A program made the translations under genes and the position numbers. From contig NZ_PCQA01000004.1 of NCBI RefSeq assembly GCF_002979915.1, forward strand, positions 310,001 through 374,000: a DNA stretch of 64,000 bases, read 5' to 3'. The DNA is from Arthrobacter sp. MYb213 (lineage in GTDB: Bacteria > Actinomycetota > Actinomycetes > Actinomycetales > Micrococcaceae). The notes beneath the pieces were generated by a model that saw nothing but the letters and a program-made list of their open reading frames with translations, was not told the DNA's origin and ran no database searches. Below, one piece after another: positions 1 through 8,171 of the stretch (its first letter is position 1; the number at the start of each line of letters is the position of its first letter).

Positions 1-2
1 TA

Positions 3-623
3 GGATTCAGCGGGGGCTATGGGCTGACCGAAACCGCGCCGGGGACCACCCTGTTGCAGGCCTCGCATTCGCGATCCAAGATGGGATCAGCCGGGCTGCC
101 CCATTTCTTTACCGACATTCGAATCGCCGATGCGCAAGGCAATGAACTTCCTACCGGCGAGGTAGGTGAAATTTTGATCAGTGGGCCCAACGTCATTAGC
201 GAATACTGGGAACGGGCAGACGCTACCGCGGGTGCGTTCTATGAAGGGGGCTGGTTCCGTTCGGGAGATATCGGTTATGTAGATGACGAAGGCTTCCTCT
301 ATATCTCGGATCGGCTCAAGGACATGATCATTTCGGGTGGGGAGAATATCTACCCAGCCGAAGTTGAGCAAGCAATTATGGAACTGGCAGATGTTGAGTC
401 GGTAGCGGTGATTGGTATCCCAGATGAAAAATGGGGCGAAGTGCCGCGTGCGGTGCTTGTTTTGAAGCCGGGTAGTGCCTTAAGCGAGAGCGACATCGTG
501 GCACATTTGAGCGGTCGTCTGGCGAGATATAAGATTCCTCGAACCGCAGTATTTCTCGACGAACTGCCGCGCACCGCGAGCGGAAAGATCCGCAAGGCAG
601 AATTGCGGAAGCAATACAGCTAA
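3..623 (+). CDS. AMP-forming acyl-CoA synthetase, C-terminal part (cut by window edge)
   Basis: This is the 3' portion of an adenylate-forming (ANL superfamily) ligase, which activates a carboxylic acid with ATP and transfers it to CoA. The frame is already open at the window edge and reads through YGLTETAP, the A5 motif. Further on are SGD (A7), DRLKDMI (A8) and the C-terminal PRTASGKIRK, whose lysine is the adenylation lysine of the family. The N-terminal AMP-binding half lies outside the window. The neighbouring vanillate and beta-ketoadipate genes make an aromatic or phenylpropanoid acid (for example ferulate) a reasonable substrate guess, but nothing in the visible part fixes the substrate. 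Confidence 0.9.
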   Translation, partial: GFSGGYGLTETAPGTTLLQASHSRSKMGSAGLPHFFTDIRIADAQGNELPTGEVGEILISGPNVISEYWERADATAGAFYEGGWFRSGDIGYVDDEGFLYISDRLKDMIISGGENIYPAEVEQAIMELADVESVAVIGIPDEKWGEVPRAVLVLKPGSALSESDIVAHLSGRLARYKIPRTAVFLDELPRTASGKIRKAELRKQYS

Positions 624-658
624 GCCGCGTGGTGTCGCAACTGAATTATTCGACTTGA

Positions 659-699
659 ACACCCGAGCCATCCAAGTACTTTCTGGATGGCTCGGGTGT
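659..699 (+). terminator. Hairpin terminator after the acyl-CoA synthetase
   Basis: A perfect stem has arms CACCCGAGCCATCCA (660-674) and TGGATGGCTCGGGTG (684-698), extended by an A-T pair. The loop is 9 nt. It lies 36 bases after the stop codon. There is no strong T tract, so it may need help or act as an RNA 3' end. Confidence 0.7.
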
Positions 700-740
700 A
701 TTGCGTCAATGTGTGACGCTGCGTTAAAACAGCATGTGCC

Positions 741-799
741 TTGGAAACCATTGGAATTCAAATAGTTATAAAGTCAACCATTGACTTTTTCAATGGTTG
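741..799. promoter_or_regulatory. Candidate operator cluster upstream of the ABC importer
   Basis: CAACCATTGA (775-784) and TCAATGGTTG (790-799) form a perfect inverted repeat with a 5-nt spacer. A third copy of the half-site ACCATTG lies at 747-753, exactly 30 bases before the copy at 777-783. The repeat covers a TTGACT sequence (781-786) that could serve as a -35 box for the importer operon. The cognate regulator is not proven; the IclR protein at 5519-6268 is the nearest candidate. Confidence 0.5.
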
Positions 800-882
800 C
801 ATTAGTCTTGAGTTGTGGCTCAAGTCACAATAATTTTGGCTCACCACTCGGAGCCGAATCAACGGGTTTCAAGGGGAAAAAC

Positions 883-1881
883 ATGAATAAGCGTTGGTCT
901 ACATTGCTCGCCGGAGCCTCGGTCCTTTCACTCGCGCTTGTCGGTTGCGGTTCCGGATCGCCGTCCGGCTCCGGCTCCGCCGACGAGGCAAACACCTCAG
1001 GCTCATCCGATAGCTCGCTGACCAAGCTCGTCGTAGGTATCTTGCCCATCGCACCATCAGTTGCCGTGCAGCAGGGCATTGACTCAGGCGTCTTCGAAAA
1101 GCACGGCCTTGACGTTGAACTAAGTACTTCAAACGCTGGAGCAGCCATGCTGCCGGCGGTTTCCACCGGTGAACTGGCTATCGCGGTGGGCAACCCACTG
1201 TCGGTGATGACGGCCGTGGATAAAGGTCTAGACATGAAAATTGTCTCCGGCTACTCCAATTCAGTTTCCGAAGGCGAAGATGCCAACGGCGTGATCGTCC
1301 GCAAGGATTCGGGCATTGACAGCTGGGATGACCTCGTCGGCAAGATCACTTCGGTCAACGCATTGCGTACCCAGGGCGACCTGACCATCATGGAATCAGC
1401 TGAAATGGCTGGCGCGAATCCGAAGGATCTCAAGTTCAGTGAAATGCCTTTCCCAGACATGGAAGCGCAACTGGACCGCGGCAACGTTGACGCGATATGG
1501 ACGCCGGAGCCATTCCTGTCGCGCGCCTTGGCAAACAAGGACAATGTCTTGCTCGGCTACCCAAATCAGGAAGCTATCGTGGGCATGCCAACGATGGTGA
1601 CCTTCACCAGTGGCAAGTTCGCTCAAGAGAACCCTGAAGTCATCAGCAACTGGAAGAGCGCGATGGACGAAATTCTTCCGGTTTCGCAAAATGACCCTGA
1701 TGCCGCTCGTGCTATGTTGCCCGACTTCATCAACATGGACGCCGAAGTCGCCAAGGGATTGACGATGGAGACCTGGGAAGCCGACACTCCCGTCGATGAA
1801 CTCACCAAGCTAGGCGACCTTGCGGCGAAGTTTGGATTCCTCGACAAGGCCCCAGACCTCAACTCAATGATCATTCAGTAA
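883..1881 (+). CDS. ABC transporter substrate-binding lipoprotein 1 (NitT/TauT/SsuA type)
   Basis: An extracytoplasmic solute receptor of about 332 residues, anchored as a lipoprotein. The N terminus MNKRW, a hydrophobic stretch and the lipobox LVGC give a lipid-modified Cys near residue 20. A Ser/Gly-rich linker follows, then an SsuA/THI5-like periplasmic-binding fold starting at KLVVGILPIAPS. ATG 883 is chosen over an upstream in-frame start because it sits behind the purine-rich AAGGGGAAAA and begins a proper signal peptide. It is paralogous to the next gene (shared GLDMK and MPFPD/VPFPD blocks) and opens the operon for two permeases and an ATPase. The ligand is unknown; neighbouring aromatic catabolism suggests an aromatic acid or sulfonate. 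Confidence 0.88.
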   Translation: MNKRWSTLLAGASVLSLALVGCGSGSPSGSGSADEANTSGSSDSSLTKLVVGILPIAPSVAVQQGIDSGVFEKHGLDVELSTSNAGAAMLPAVSTGELAIAVGNPLSVMTAVDKGLDMKIVSGYSNSVSEGEDANGVIVRKDSGIDSWDDLVGKITSVNALRTQGDLTIMESAEMAGANPKDLKFSEMPFPDMEAQLDRGNVDAIWTPEPFLSRALANKDNVLLGYPNQEAIVGMPTMVTFTSGKFAQENPEVISNWKSAMDEILPVSQNDPDAARAMLPDFINMDAEVAKGLTMETWEADTPVDELTKLGDLAAKFGFLDKAPDLNSMIIQ

Positions 1882-1901
1882 TCTTCATCGCGCCGAGTTC
1901 G

Positions 1902-1941
1902 ACTTGCTGCGGATCGGGTCTTCAACGGATCCGCAGCAAGT
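1902..1941 (+). terminator. Intercistronic hairpin between the two binding-protein genes
   Basis: A perfect 14-bp stem, ACTTGCTGCGGATC (1902-1915) with GATCCGCAGCAAGT (1928-1941), and a 12-nt loop fill the gap between the two receptor genes. There is no T tract. It is more likely an mRNA-stabilising or partial-termination element than a full terminator, since the downstream genes have no other obvious promoter. Confidence 0.55.
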
Positions 1942-1967
1942 AATTGCACCATATGGGAGAAATAGTC

Positions 1968-2945
1968 ATGAAACACTCGATTAAGCTAGCCGTTGCATCC
2001 TTGGCGGTACTCACACTTACTGCCTGCAGCTCTGGATCGCCTAGCGGCGGAGCCGCAGAAGAATCAGGCGCCGCAAATGGTGCGCTGGATAAAATTACCG
2101 TCGGAGTGATTCCCATCGTCGACACCGCGCCGATCTGGCTCGGCGACAAGCAGGGATTCTTCGCTGACGAAGGACTCGACCTGGAAATTGAAACCGCCAC
2201 GGGCGGCTCGGCAATTGTTCCGGGAATCCAGTCGGGAAGTTACGACTTCGCGTTCTCAAACTTCATTTCTGTCATGGTCGCCAATGACAAGGGCCTAGAC
2301 ATGAAATTTGTGGCTAACGGTATTTCCACCACCGGAGACACCAAATCTGACGTCGGCTCCGTCATTGTTAAGGCCGACTCAAAAATTTCTTCACCAAAGG
2401 ACCTTGCAGGTAAGAAGGTCTCGGTGAACAACCTTTCCAATATCGGTGACACCACCATCAAATCCATCGTCAAAGCAGATGGTGGTGACCCTTCGAGCGT
2501 TGAATTCGTAGAGGTTCCATTCCCGGATGCTCCGGCTGCCCTCGAAAACGGTATCGTCGACGCAGCGTGGATCCTGGAGCCCTTCCAGAGTGTGGCCCTT
2601 GAATCGGGTGCGAAGATGCTCTCGGCAAACTTCGCTAAATTTGATCCAGAACTGGACGTAGCCGGCTATTTCACCTCCACCGAATATGCCGAAAAGAACC
2701 CAGAAGTAACCGAAAAGTTCACGCGTGCCATGAACAAATCCTTGGACTACGCGCAAGAGAATCCTGACGCTGTCCGCGACATCGTCGGAACCTACACGAA
2801 GATCGATGACGCGGGGCGTGCCGAGATGGTCCTTCCGCGTTTCCGCTCAGAGTTTAATCGTGAAGCCGCACAGAAGCTAGGCGACGCAGCACAAAGCTTT
2901 GGAACTCTGTCAAAGCCAGTTGACCTGGACAAGCTGCTTCCATGA
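1968..2945 (+). CDS. ABC transporter substrate-binding lipoprotein 2 (NitT/TauT/SsuA type)
   Basis: The second solute receptor of the same operon, about 325 residues. MKHSIKLAVASLAVLTLTAC gives a signal peptide with lipobox LTAC. A Ser/Gly linker and an SsuA-like fold follow (KITVGVIPIVDTAPIW onward). ATG 1968 is preceded by GGGAGA; an upstream TTG (1944) lacks a ribosome site. The stop overlaps the start of the permease by four bases (ATGA), implying translational coupling. Two receptors feeding one permease/ATPase set may widen substrate range, or this may be a recent duplication. Confidence 0.88.
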   Translation: MKHSIKLAVASLAVLTLTACSSGSPSGGAAEESGAANGALDKITVGVIPIVDTAPIWLGDKQGFFADEGLDLEIETATGGSAIVPGIQSGSYDFAFSNFISVMVANDKGLDMKFVANGISTTGDTKSDVGSVIVKADSKISSPKDLAGKKVSVNNLSNIGDTTIKSIVKADGGDPSSVEFVEVPFPDAPAALENGIVDAAWILEPFQSVALESGAKMLSANFAKFDPELDVAGYFTSTEYAEKNPEVTEKFTRAMNKSLDYAQENPDAVRDIVGTYTKIDDAGRAEMVLPRFRSEFNREAAQKLGDAAQSFGTLSKPVDLDKLLP

Positions 2946-3775
2946 GTACCGTAACCACCACGCCGGCGCGAGGTAAAGGAGCCCGGCGCAAAACTACCAA
3001 GGCCAAGGTGCCCAATGCGGTCTGGGGTTTGATTGGTATCCTCGTGTTCCTAGGGATTTGGGAACTGTTACCGGCTCTTGGCATCGTGAAAGCGGAGTAT
3101 TTGCCACCCGCCTCAGAAGTGCTGGTCACGCTGGCCAAGGACTTCACCTTGACCGCATTCTGGTTGGCCGTGGGCGAAACCATGCTCGCCTGGTTCATTG
3201 GACTATTAGTCGCGGTGCTCCTTGCCCTGGTGCTGGGACTGGTCATCGGAATGTCGAGCTTCCTGCGCAGGGCCACCAACTCCACCATTGAGTTTCTACG
3301 CCCTATTCCGTCGGTAGCGCTGATTCCGTTGGCGGTGCTGCTCTTTGGCACCAAAATTGAATCCTCGCTGATGTTGATCATTTACGCCTGCTTCTGGCAG
3401 GTGCTGATCCAGGTGCTCTACGGTGTAGCGGACGTTGATAACGTGGCGATGCAGACTGCACGATCCTATGGTTTTTCACCATTCCAGCGGATCCGCGACG
3501 TCATCTTCCCCACCATGCTTCCGTACCTAATGACCGGTATTCGGCTCGGAGCTGCGGTGGCATTGATCCTGGCAATTACGGCAGAACTGATCATCGGTTC
3601 ACCCGGTCTGGGTAAAGAAATCCAGCTGGCCCAGTCCGGCGGTGCCATCGCTGGCATGTACGCATTGATTGTTGCCACCGGGCTTCTAGGCGTGCTTATC
3701 AACTTAGGCATGCGACTAATTGAAAAGCGCATCCTGTCATGGCACGTCTCAGTTCGTGGGGAGAACATCGCATGA
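2942..3775 (+). CDS. ABC transporter permease 1 (SsuC/TauC-like)
   Basis: An integral membrane permease of 277 residues in the BPD_transp_1 (binding-protein-dependent transport) family. After a basic N terminus (residues 1-25) there are about six hydrophobic segments. The EAA-like cytoplasmic loop that docks on the ATPase is seen at ARSYGFSPFQRIRDVIFP (from about residue 173). It overlaps the preceding receptor gene by four bases and the next permease by four, so it is one translation unit. It probably forms a heterodimer with the following permease. Confidence 0.9.
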   Translation: MSTVTTTPARGKGARRKTTKAKVPNAVWGLIGILVFLGIWELLPALGIVKAEYLPPASEVLVTLAKDFTLTAFWLAVGETMLAWFIGLLVAVLLALVLGLVIGMSSFLRRATNSTIEFLRPIPSVALIPLAVLLFGTKIESSLMLIIYACFWQVLIQVLYGVADVDNVAMQTARSYGFSPFQRIRDVIFPTMLPYLMTGIRLGAAVALILAITAELIIGSPGLGKEIQLAQSGGAIAGMYALIVATGLLGVLINLGMRLIEKRILSWHVSVRGENIA

Positions 3776-4545
3776 AAACTCTCAAGTCTCTCCTCTATAT
3801 TCTGGCGCTTCCAGTACTGCTGATCCTCTGGTGGATTCTTGCTACGGCAGGTGGGGCGAGCTTCTTCGTTCCCACCCCGGCAGACTTAGTGAAGACCTTC
3901 ATTGATACCTGGATCGGCGAGCGTATGTTCACCGACGTGTTGCCAAGTATCCGCCGGCTACTCATTGGCGTCGTTGGTGCGATTATTCTCGGCGTGCTGT
4001 TGGGACTACTCGTTGGTCTAAACCGCACCGCACGTGCCATCACCGAGCCGGTCTTTGAATTCTTCAGAGCACTTCCACCACCGGTATTGATTCCCGTGCT
4101 GATGCTGCTGGTCGGCATTAACGACGGAATGAAAGTTGCGGTCATCATCTCCGGTGCCATTTGGCCGGTGCTGCTTAACACCATTGAAGGTGTGCGCGCG
4201 ATTGATCCGGTACAAAACGAAACCAGCCGCTCCTACGGGATCAGCGGATTCGCGCGAATTCGTTACCAGATACTACCGAGCGCCATGCCGACCATTATGG
4301 CTGGCATCCGCCAGTGCCTGTCCATCGGTCTGATCCTCATGGTCATTTCCGAAATGTTTGCCTCATCCTCCGGATTGGGCTTCGCCATTGTGCAGTTCCA
4401 GCGTTCCTTCGCGGTTCCCGAAATGTGGTCCGGCATCGTGGTTCTCGGGCTGATCGGTGTCATCATGTCGTTTATTTTCCAGTGGATCGAACGCCGCGTC
4501 TTGCGTTGGTACAACGGTCTGAAAGAGGTTGAAAATGCTGTCTAA
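3772..4545 (+). CDS. ABC transporter permease 2 (SsuC/TauC-like)
   Basis: A second BPD_transp_1 permease of 257 residues. The chosen ATG (3772) overlaps the stop of permease 1 as ATGA and begins MKTLKSLLYILALPVLLI, a natural first membrane segment. Upstream in-frame starts would add residues that duplicate the end of the previous gene. The EAA loop reads ETSRSYGISGFARIRYQILP. It ends inside the ATPase gene start (11-base overlap). Two distinct permeases rather than one homodimer is a variation on the usual SsuABC layout. Confidence 0.9.
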   Translation: MKTLKSLLYILALPVLLILWWILATAGGASFFVPTPADLVKTFIDTWIGERMFTDVLPSIRRLLIGVVGAIILGVLLGLLVGLNRTARAITEPVFEFFRALPPPVLIPVLMLLVGINDGMKVAVIISGAIWPVLLNTIEGVRAIDPVQNETSRSYGISGFARIRYQILPSAMPTIMAGIRQCLSIGLILMVISEMFASSSGLGFAIVQFQRSFAVPEMWSGIVVLGLIGVIMSFIFQWIERRVLRWYNGLKEVENAV

Positions 4546-5404
4546 TTCCAATGGCATCACCGGTGGACGTACGCTGCCCGAAGGCGAAGCGCTGCTATCG
4601 GTGCGCGGATTGAAGAAGGTTTATCACACCGACGGTGGCGATATTGAAGCGGTACGCGACCTGACCTTTGACCTGGGCCGCGGAGAACTCGTGTGCTTGG
4701 TTGGACCTTCTGGTTCCGGTAAGACCACCTTGCTCAAATGCATCGCAGGACTCTTGAGCGCAACGAGCGGTGAAGTACTACTCGACGGCGAAAAGGTCAC
4801 CGGACCGCCAAAGAAGATGGCGGTAGTTTTCCAGGAATATGGCCGCTCCCTGTTCCCTTGGCTACGCGTGGCGGACAATGTTGAATTGCCGTTGAAGAAT
4901 GCCGGGGTGCCCAAAGCCGAGCGTAAGAAGCTTGTGGAAGACGCACTGGACGCCGTGGGCCTTAGCCACGTGCCGCGCTCTTACCCTTGGCAGCTTTCTG
5001 GCGGTATGCAACAGCGCGTGGCGATTGCCCGTGCCGTCGCCTACCAGCCTGAGGTGTTGCTGATGGATGAGCCTTTCGCGGCCGTTGATGCGCAGACTCG
5101 CGCGGATCTTGAAGACCTGATCCGCAACGTCTGGAAGAAGCTGGGCGTGACCGTGCTGTTCGTAACTCACGATATTGATGAGTCGATCTATCTAGGTGAA
5201 CGTGTGATTATCTTGTCGTCCTCACCGACGGTGGTGCAAGAAGATATTGTCATTGATTTGCCTGCGGAACGTGATCAGTTGGAGACTCGGTCGCTGCCGC
5301 GCTTTACCGAGTTGCGTCACCATGTTTATGCCGAGATTCAGAAGGCTAAGCAGGGGCACCGCCCGGAGGAAGCTAAGACTACATTCCTGACTAATCCGAA
5401 GTAG
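4535..5404 (+). CDS. ABC transporter ATP-binding protein (SsuB/TauB-like)
   Basis: The energising subunit of the importer, 289 residues. It has an intact Walker A (GPSGSGKTT, about residue 57), Q-loop, signature LSGGM, Walker B LLMDEP and switch-histidine THD. ATG 4535 follows GAAAGAGG inside the end of the permease gene. It closes a five-gene operon (two receptors, two permeases, one ATPase) that ends in a strong bidirectional terminator. All catalytic motifs are present, so the transporter should be functional. Confidence 0.93.
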   Translation: MLSNSNGITGGRTLPEGEALLSVRGLKKVYHTDGGDIEAVRDLTFDLGRGELVCLVGPSGSGKTTLLKCIAGLLSATSGEVLLDGEKVTGPPKKMAVVFQEYGRSLFPWLRVADNVELPLKNAGVPKAERKKLVEDALDAVGLSHVPRSYPWQLSGGMQQRVAIARAVAYQPEVLLMDEPFAAVDAQTRADLEDLIRNVWKKLGVTVLFVTHDIDESIYLGERVIILSSSPTVVQEDIVIDLPAERDQLETRSLPRFTELRHHVYAEIQKAKQGHRPEEAKTTFLTNPK

Positions 5405-5430
5405 TTTCTGAGTGCTGTTCTTGTTTTTGA

Positions 5431-5475
5431 TGTTGGCCTGACTGATTCCTGAAAAGGTGTTCAGTCAGGCCAACA
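5431..5475. terminator. Bidirectional terminator between the importer operon and the IclR gene
   Basis: A perfect 15-bp stem, TGTTGGCCTGACTGA (5431-5445) with TCAGTCAGGCCAACA (5461-5475), and a 15-nt loop. It sits between convergent genes and can serve both strands. Confidence 0.8.
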
Positions 5476-5518
5476 GACGTTTAATCATGAACAGTGTGGG
5501 TATTGATTGAGCCAACGT

Positions 5519-6268
5519 TTAAGCGTTATTTGTTAGTAGTAGTGCGCGCGAGATTCCTCGCGCCGCGGTGCGCAGTGCCATGGCAGCGGGCTGCAACGAC
5601 GTTGAATCGCGGGGGACTACCACCGATAGAACGGCTACTTGGTAGCCCGAACTATCCAGAATTGGCGCCGCTGCTCCGGTCGTTTCCGAGTCGATGTACC
5701 CATCGAATGAGGCGTATCCGTTGCGTCGGATCTCGGCCATTTCTGCTCGAAAGTTCGGGTGCGTTGATTCCATAATTTCTTGGTGGCGCGTCAGGAACTC
5801 ACGGATAACTTCTGGACGTGAGAAGGCAAGTAACGCCATCCCCATGGAAGTACTGTGGACCGGCATTCGACCGGCCACGTTGGCCTTGTTGACTACCGAG
5901 CCGGGACGAGAGAGTCGTTCAATGATCAGCACTTCATCTTGGTGGAGCATCGAGAGCTGCGTATTCTGCCCTAAGAGCTGGTTGATATCTTCCATAAAAG
6001 GTAATGCGGCTTTACGCAGATCCTGTGTGGTGGTGCTTCGGTTCGCCAATTCCCACAACCGTAGCCCGAGGCGCACCTGGCCATCTTTATTCCGTGCCAG
6101 CAAATCGTGGCCAACTAACTCATCGAGCAGTCGATACATGGTGGCTTTGGGAATTTCAGCCCGGCGAGCCAGCGCAATGACGCTCAGTGACTGATTTTCT
6201 GAGTCAAAAGAATCCAGGATTCGCACTAAACGATCCAGCATTGAATCCCCGCTGGGTGAATTTGCCAT
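5519..6268 (-). CDS. IclR-family transcriptional regulator
   Basis: About 249 residues: an N-terminal winged helix-turn-helix (LSVIALARRAEIPKATMYRLLDEL, about residues 28-50) followed by the IclR effector-binding domain. IclR proteins commonly control aromatic and small-acid catabolism. The start is uncertain: ATG 6268 (MANSPSGDS) fits family length, with an alternative at 6304, and neither has a clear ribosome site. It lies between the ABC importer and vanR, on the opposite strand to both flanking operons. It may bind the ACCATTG repeats upstream of the importer (inference). Confidence 0.88.
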   Translation of the reverse strand: MANSPSGDSMLDRLVRILDSFDSENQSLSVIALARRAEIPKATMYRLLDELVGHDLLARNKDGQVRLGLRLWELANRSTTTQDLRKAALPFMEDINQLLGQNTQLSMLHQDEVLIIERLSRPGSVVNKANVAGRMPVHSTSMGMALLAFSRPEVIREFLTRHQEIMESTHPNFRAEMAEIRRNGYASFDGYIDSETTGAAAPILDSSGYQVAVLSVVVPRDSTSLQPAAMALRTAARGISRALLLTNNA

Positions 6269-6352
6269 GGTTCTACTGTAAATCAGTACGGTGGCCAGAC
6301 TCATTAGGGAGAACGGATATCCACTGTCCAGATTGGATTGGGATGTAGTGGA

Positions 6353-6934
6353 CTAGCCGTTGAGCTTGTCCACAAGCCTCAGACCACGTTGTGCCCACGC
6401 GATCTCGGCCTCGGCCTGAGCGATCAGCCCTTCATAAGTGAAGCGTTTAAAGGCGCGGGTTTTTTCCTGATCTTTCTTGGGCGTGTGTGCCAAGCGCCGC
6501 GCCAGCATGCCACTGGTCCCGTCTTCAATTTCCTTCATTGTCTGTTGCCACTGAGCCAGCATGGAGCTGTGGTGCTCGATATGCGCCAACAAATGCTCGC
6601 GCGCTGCGTCAGGTTCCGCCCACTCTAGGTAAGCGGCTTTTAGGTGAGCGGGATCGCGAGTACGAGCATATTCCAGAGGAGTGTTCATCCAAGTTTTAAA
6701 AGCCTCACGGCCAGCAGGCGTGACGTGATATTGGCGTTTCTTGCCACGTGGGCCCCACGGAATGTCTTCCCCTTCGAGTAGGCCTTCCGCTTCCATACGT
6801 TTAAGCGTTGGGTAAATCTGCGAATCGGGGGCATGCCACACATGGCCGACTGAAGCTTCGAAGTGCTTGTGGAGGTCATAGCCGGTCATTGGCTCTACTA
6901 CGAGCAGGGCTAGCAGCGCGTTTGGGAGGCTCAT
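6353..6934 (-). CDS. vanR: PadR-family repressor, VanR-like
   Basis: About 193 residues with the PadR winged helix (MSLPNALLALLVVEPMTGYDLHKHFEASVGHVW, then SQIYPTLKRMEAEGLL) and a Vir_act_alpha_C-type helical tail for dimerisation. ATG 6934 is chosen because the PadR domain begins exactly there; the longer frame runs into the operator. It is transcribed divergently from vanABK. In Corynebacterium glutamicum the vanABK repressor is likewise a PadR protein (VanR), released by vanillate. The same arrangement here supports the name, although effector and sites are untested. Confidence 0.82.
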   Translation of the reverse strand: MSLPNALLALLVVEPMTGYDLHKHFEASVGHVWHAPDSQIYPTLKRMEAEGLLEGEDIPWGPRGKKRQYHVTPAGREAFKTWMNTPLEYARTRDPAHLKAAYLEWAEPDAAREHLLAHIEHHSSMLAQWQQTMKEIEDGTSGMLARRLAHTPKKDQEKTRAFKRFTYEGLIAQAEAEIAWAQRGLRLVDKLNG

Positions 6935-6967
6935 GAAAACTTTCTCTGGCGTAAAGGTCTTGCCAAT

Positions 6968-7022
6968 AACTATATACATAGTTAGTCTGTGATTCAGAAC
7001 ACTCACTATCTCGATAGTGAGT
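6968..7022. promoter_or_regulatory. vanR-vanA divergent operator region with two palindromes
   Basis: Site 1 has AACTAT and ATAGTT arms with a 4-nt spacer (6968-6983). This matches the layout I recall for the C. glutamicum VanR operator (AACTA-type arms, N4 spacer). Site 2 is a perfect repeat, ACTCACTATC (7001-7010) and GATAGTGAGT (7013-7022), with a 2-nt spacer. Site 1 overlaps a TATATA-like -10 for vanR. Site 2 lies 26 bases before the vanA start codon. Confidence 0.65.
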
Positions 7023-7047
7023 TGTTCACACTCTGGGAAGGAACACC

Positions 7048-8142
7048 ATGACAACCACCGCTGCAACCAGCTCCACCACTAATAAGGTCCTGCCTCATCC
7101 ACTCAACGCGTGGTATGTCGTCGGCTGGGATCACGAGATCACCCGAAAGCCGATGTCCCGGCGGATTGCTAACCGTCCGGTAGCGCTATATCGCACCGAA
7201 GATGGCAAGGTTGTGACGCTGGCGGATGCGTGTTGGCATCGCTTGGCACCGTTGTCGATGGGTAAAACCGTTGGCAAGGATGGAATCCAGTGCCCGTATC
7301 ACGGCATCGTCTATAACTCGGCTGGGCGCTGTGTCTCCATGCCAGCGCAGGAAACCATCAACCCTTCGGCTACCGTGCCTTCTTTTCCAACGGTAGAGCG
7401 CTATCGCTACGTCTGGATCTGGATGGGAGATCCGACTTTGGCTGATCCAGAGTTGGTCCCGGACATGCACCAGATGACTTCGGAGAAATGGGCCGGCGAT
7501 GGGCTAACCATTCATGCGGCCTGCAACTTCCAACTGGTGCTAGATAACCTGATGGACCTGACTCACGAAGAATTCGTCCACTCTTCCACTATCGGCCAGG
7601 AAGAGCTCAGTGAATCTGATTTTGTGACCGTCCGTGAAGGCAACAAAGTGACCGTCACCCGGTGGATGCACAACATCGATGCCCCACCGTTCTGGCTGAA
7701 GAACATGCGCGATAAGTTCCCCGGCTTTGAGGGCAAGGTGGATCGTTGGCAAATCATCAATTTCGAGGCTCCCTCGACCATCAGCATTGACGTGGGCGTA
7801 GCCAAGGCAGGTACCGGCGCCCCAGAGGGTGACCGCAGTCAGGGCGTAAACGGCTTTGTCATGAACACCATCACTCCGGAGACTGACAGGTCATCGCACT
7901 ACTTCTGGGCCTTCATGCGCAACTATTGCCTCGACAGCCAGCTGATCACCACGCAGCTACGTGACGGCGTGCACGGTGTCTTCGGAGAAGACGAGGAAAT
8001 GCTCAAGGCGCAACAGGCTGCCATCGATGCTAACCCTGATTATGAGTTCTACAACTTGAATATCGACTCCGGGGGCATGTGGGTACGCAGGATTCTAGAG
8101 GCCATGTTGGACGCCGAGGGGCGTCTGCCCTCAGCAAGCTAA
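7048..8142 (+). CDS. vanA: Vanillate O-demethylase oxygenase subunit (Rieske non-heme iron)
   Basis: 364 residues. The Rieske [2Fe-2S] ligands are Cys62-x-His64 and Cys82-x2-His85 (ACWHR and CPYHG). The mononuclear iron site is in NLMDLTHEEFVH (His173, His178). The fold matches the VanA group of aromatic-ring oxygenases, which oxidatively removes the methoxyl methyl group of vanillate to give protocatechuate and formaldehyde. It has a good ribosome site (GGGAAGGA) and is followed 29 bases later by its reductase. Substrate is inferred from synteny with vanR-vanB-vanK. Confidence 0.88.
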   Translation: MTTTAATSSTTNKVLPHPLNAWYVVGWDHEITRKPMSRRIANRPVALYRTEDGKVVTLADACWHRLAPLSMGKTVGKDGIQCPYHGIVYNSAGRCVSMPAQETINPSATVPSFPTVERYRYVWIWMGDPTLADPELVPDMHQMTSEKWAGDGLTIHAACNFQLVLDNLMDLTHEEFVHSSTIGQEELSESDFVTVREGNKVTVTRWMHNIDAPPFWLKNMRDKFPGFEGKVDRWQIINFEAPSTISIDVGVAKAGTGAPEGDRSQGVNGFVMNTITPETDRSSHYFWAFMRNYCLDSQLITTQLRDGVHGVFGEDEEMLKAQQAAIDANPDYEFYNLNIDSGGMWVRRILEAMLDAEGRLPSAS

Positions 8143-8171
8143 TGAGCGTTTAGAAAGAGCGAGAGAAAACC

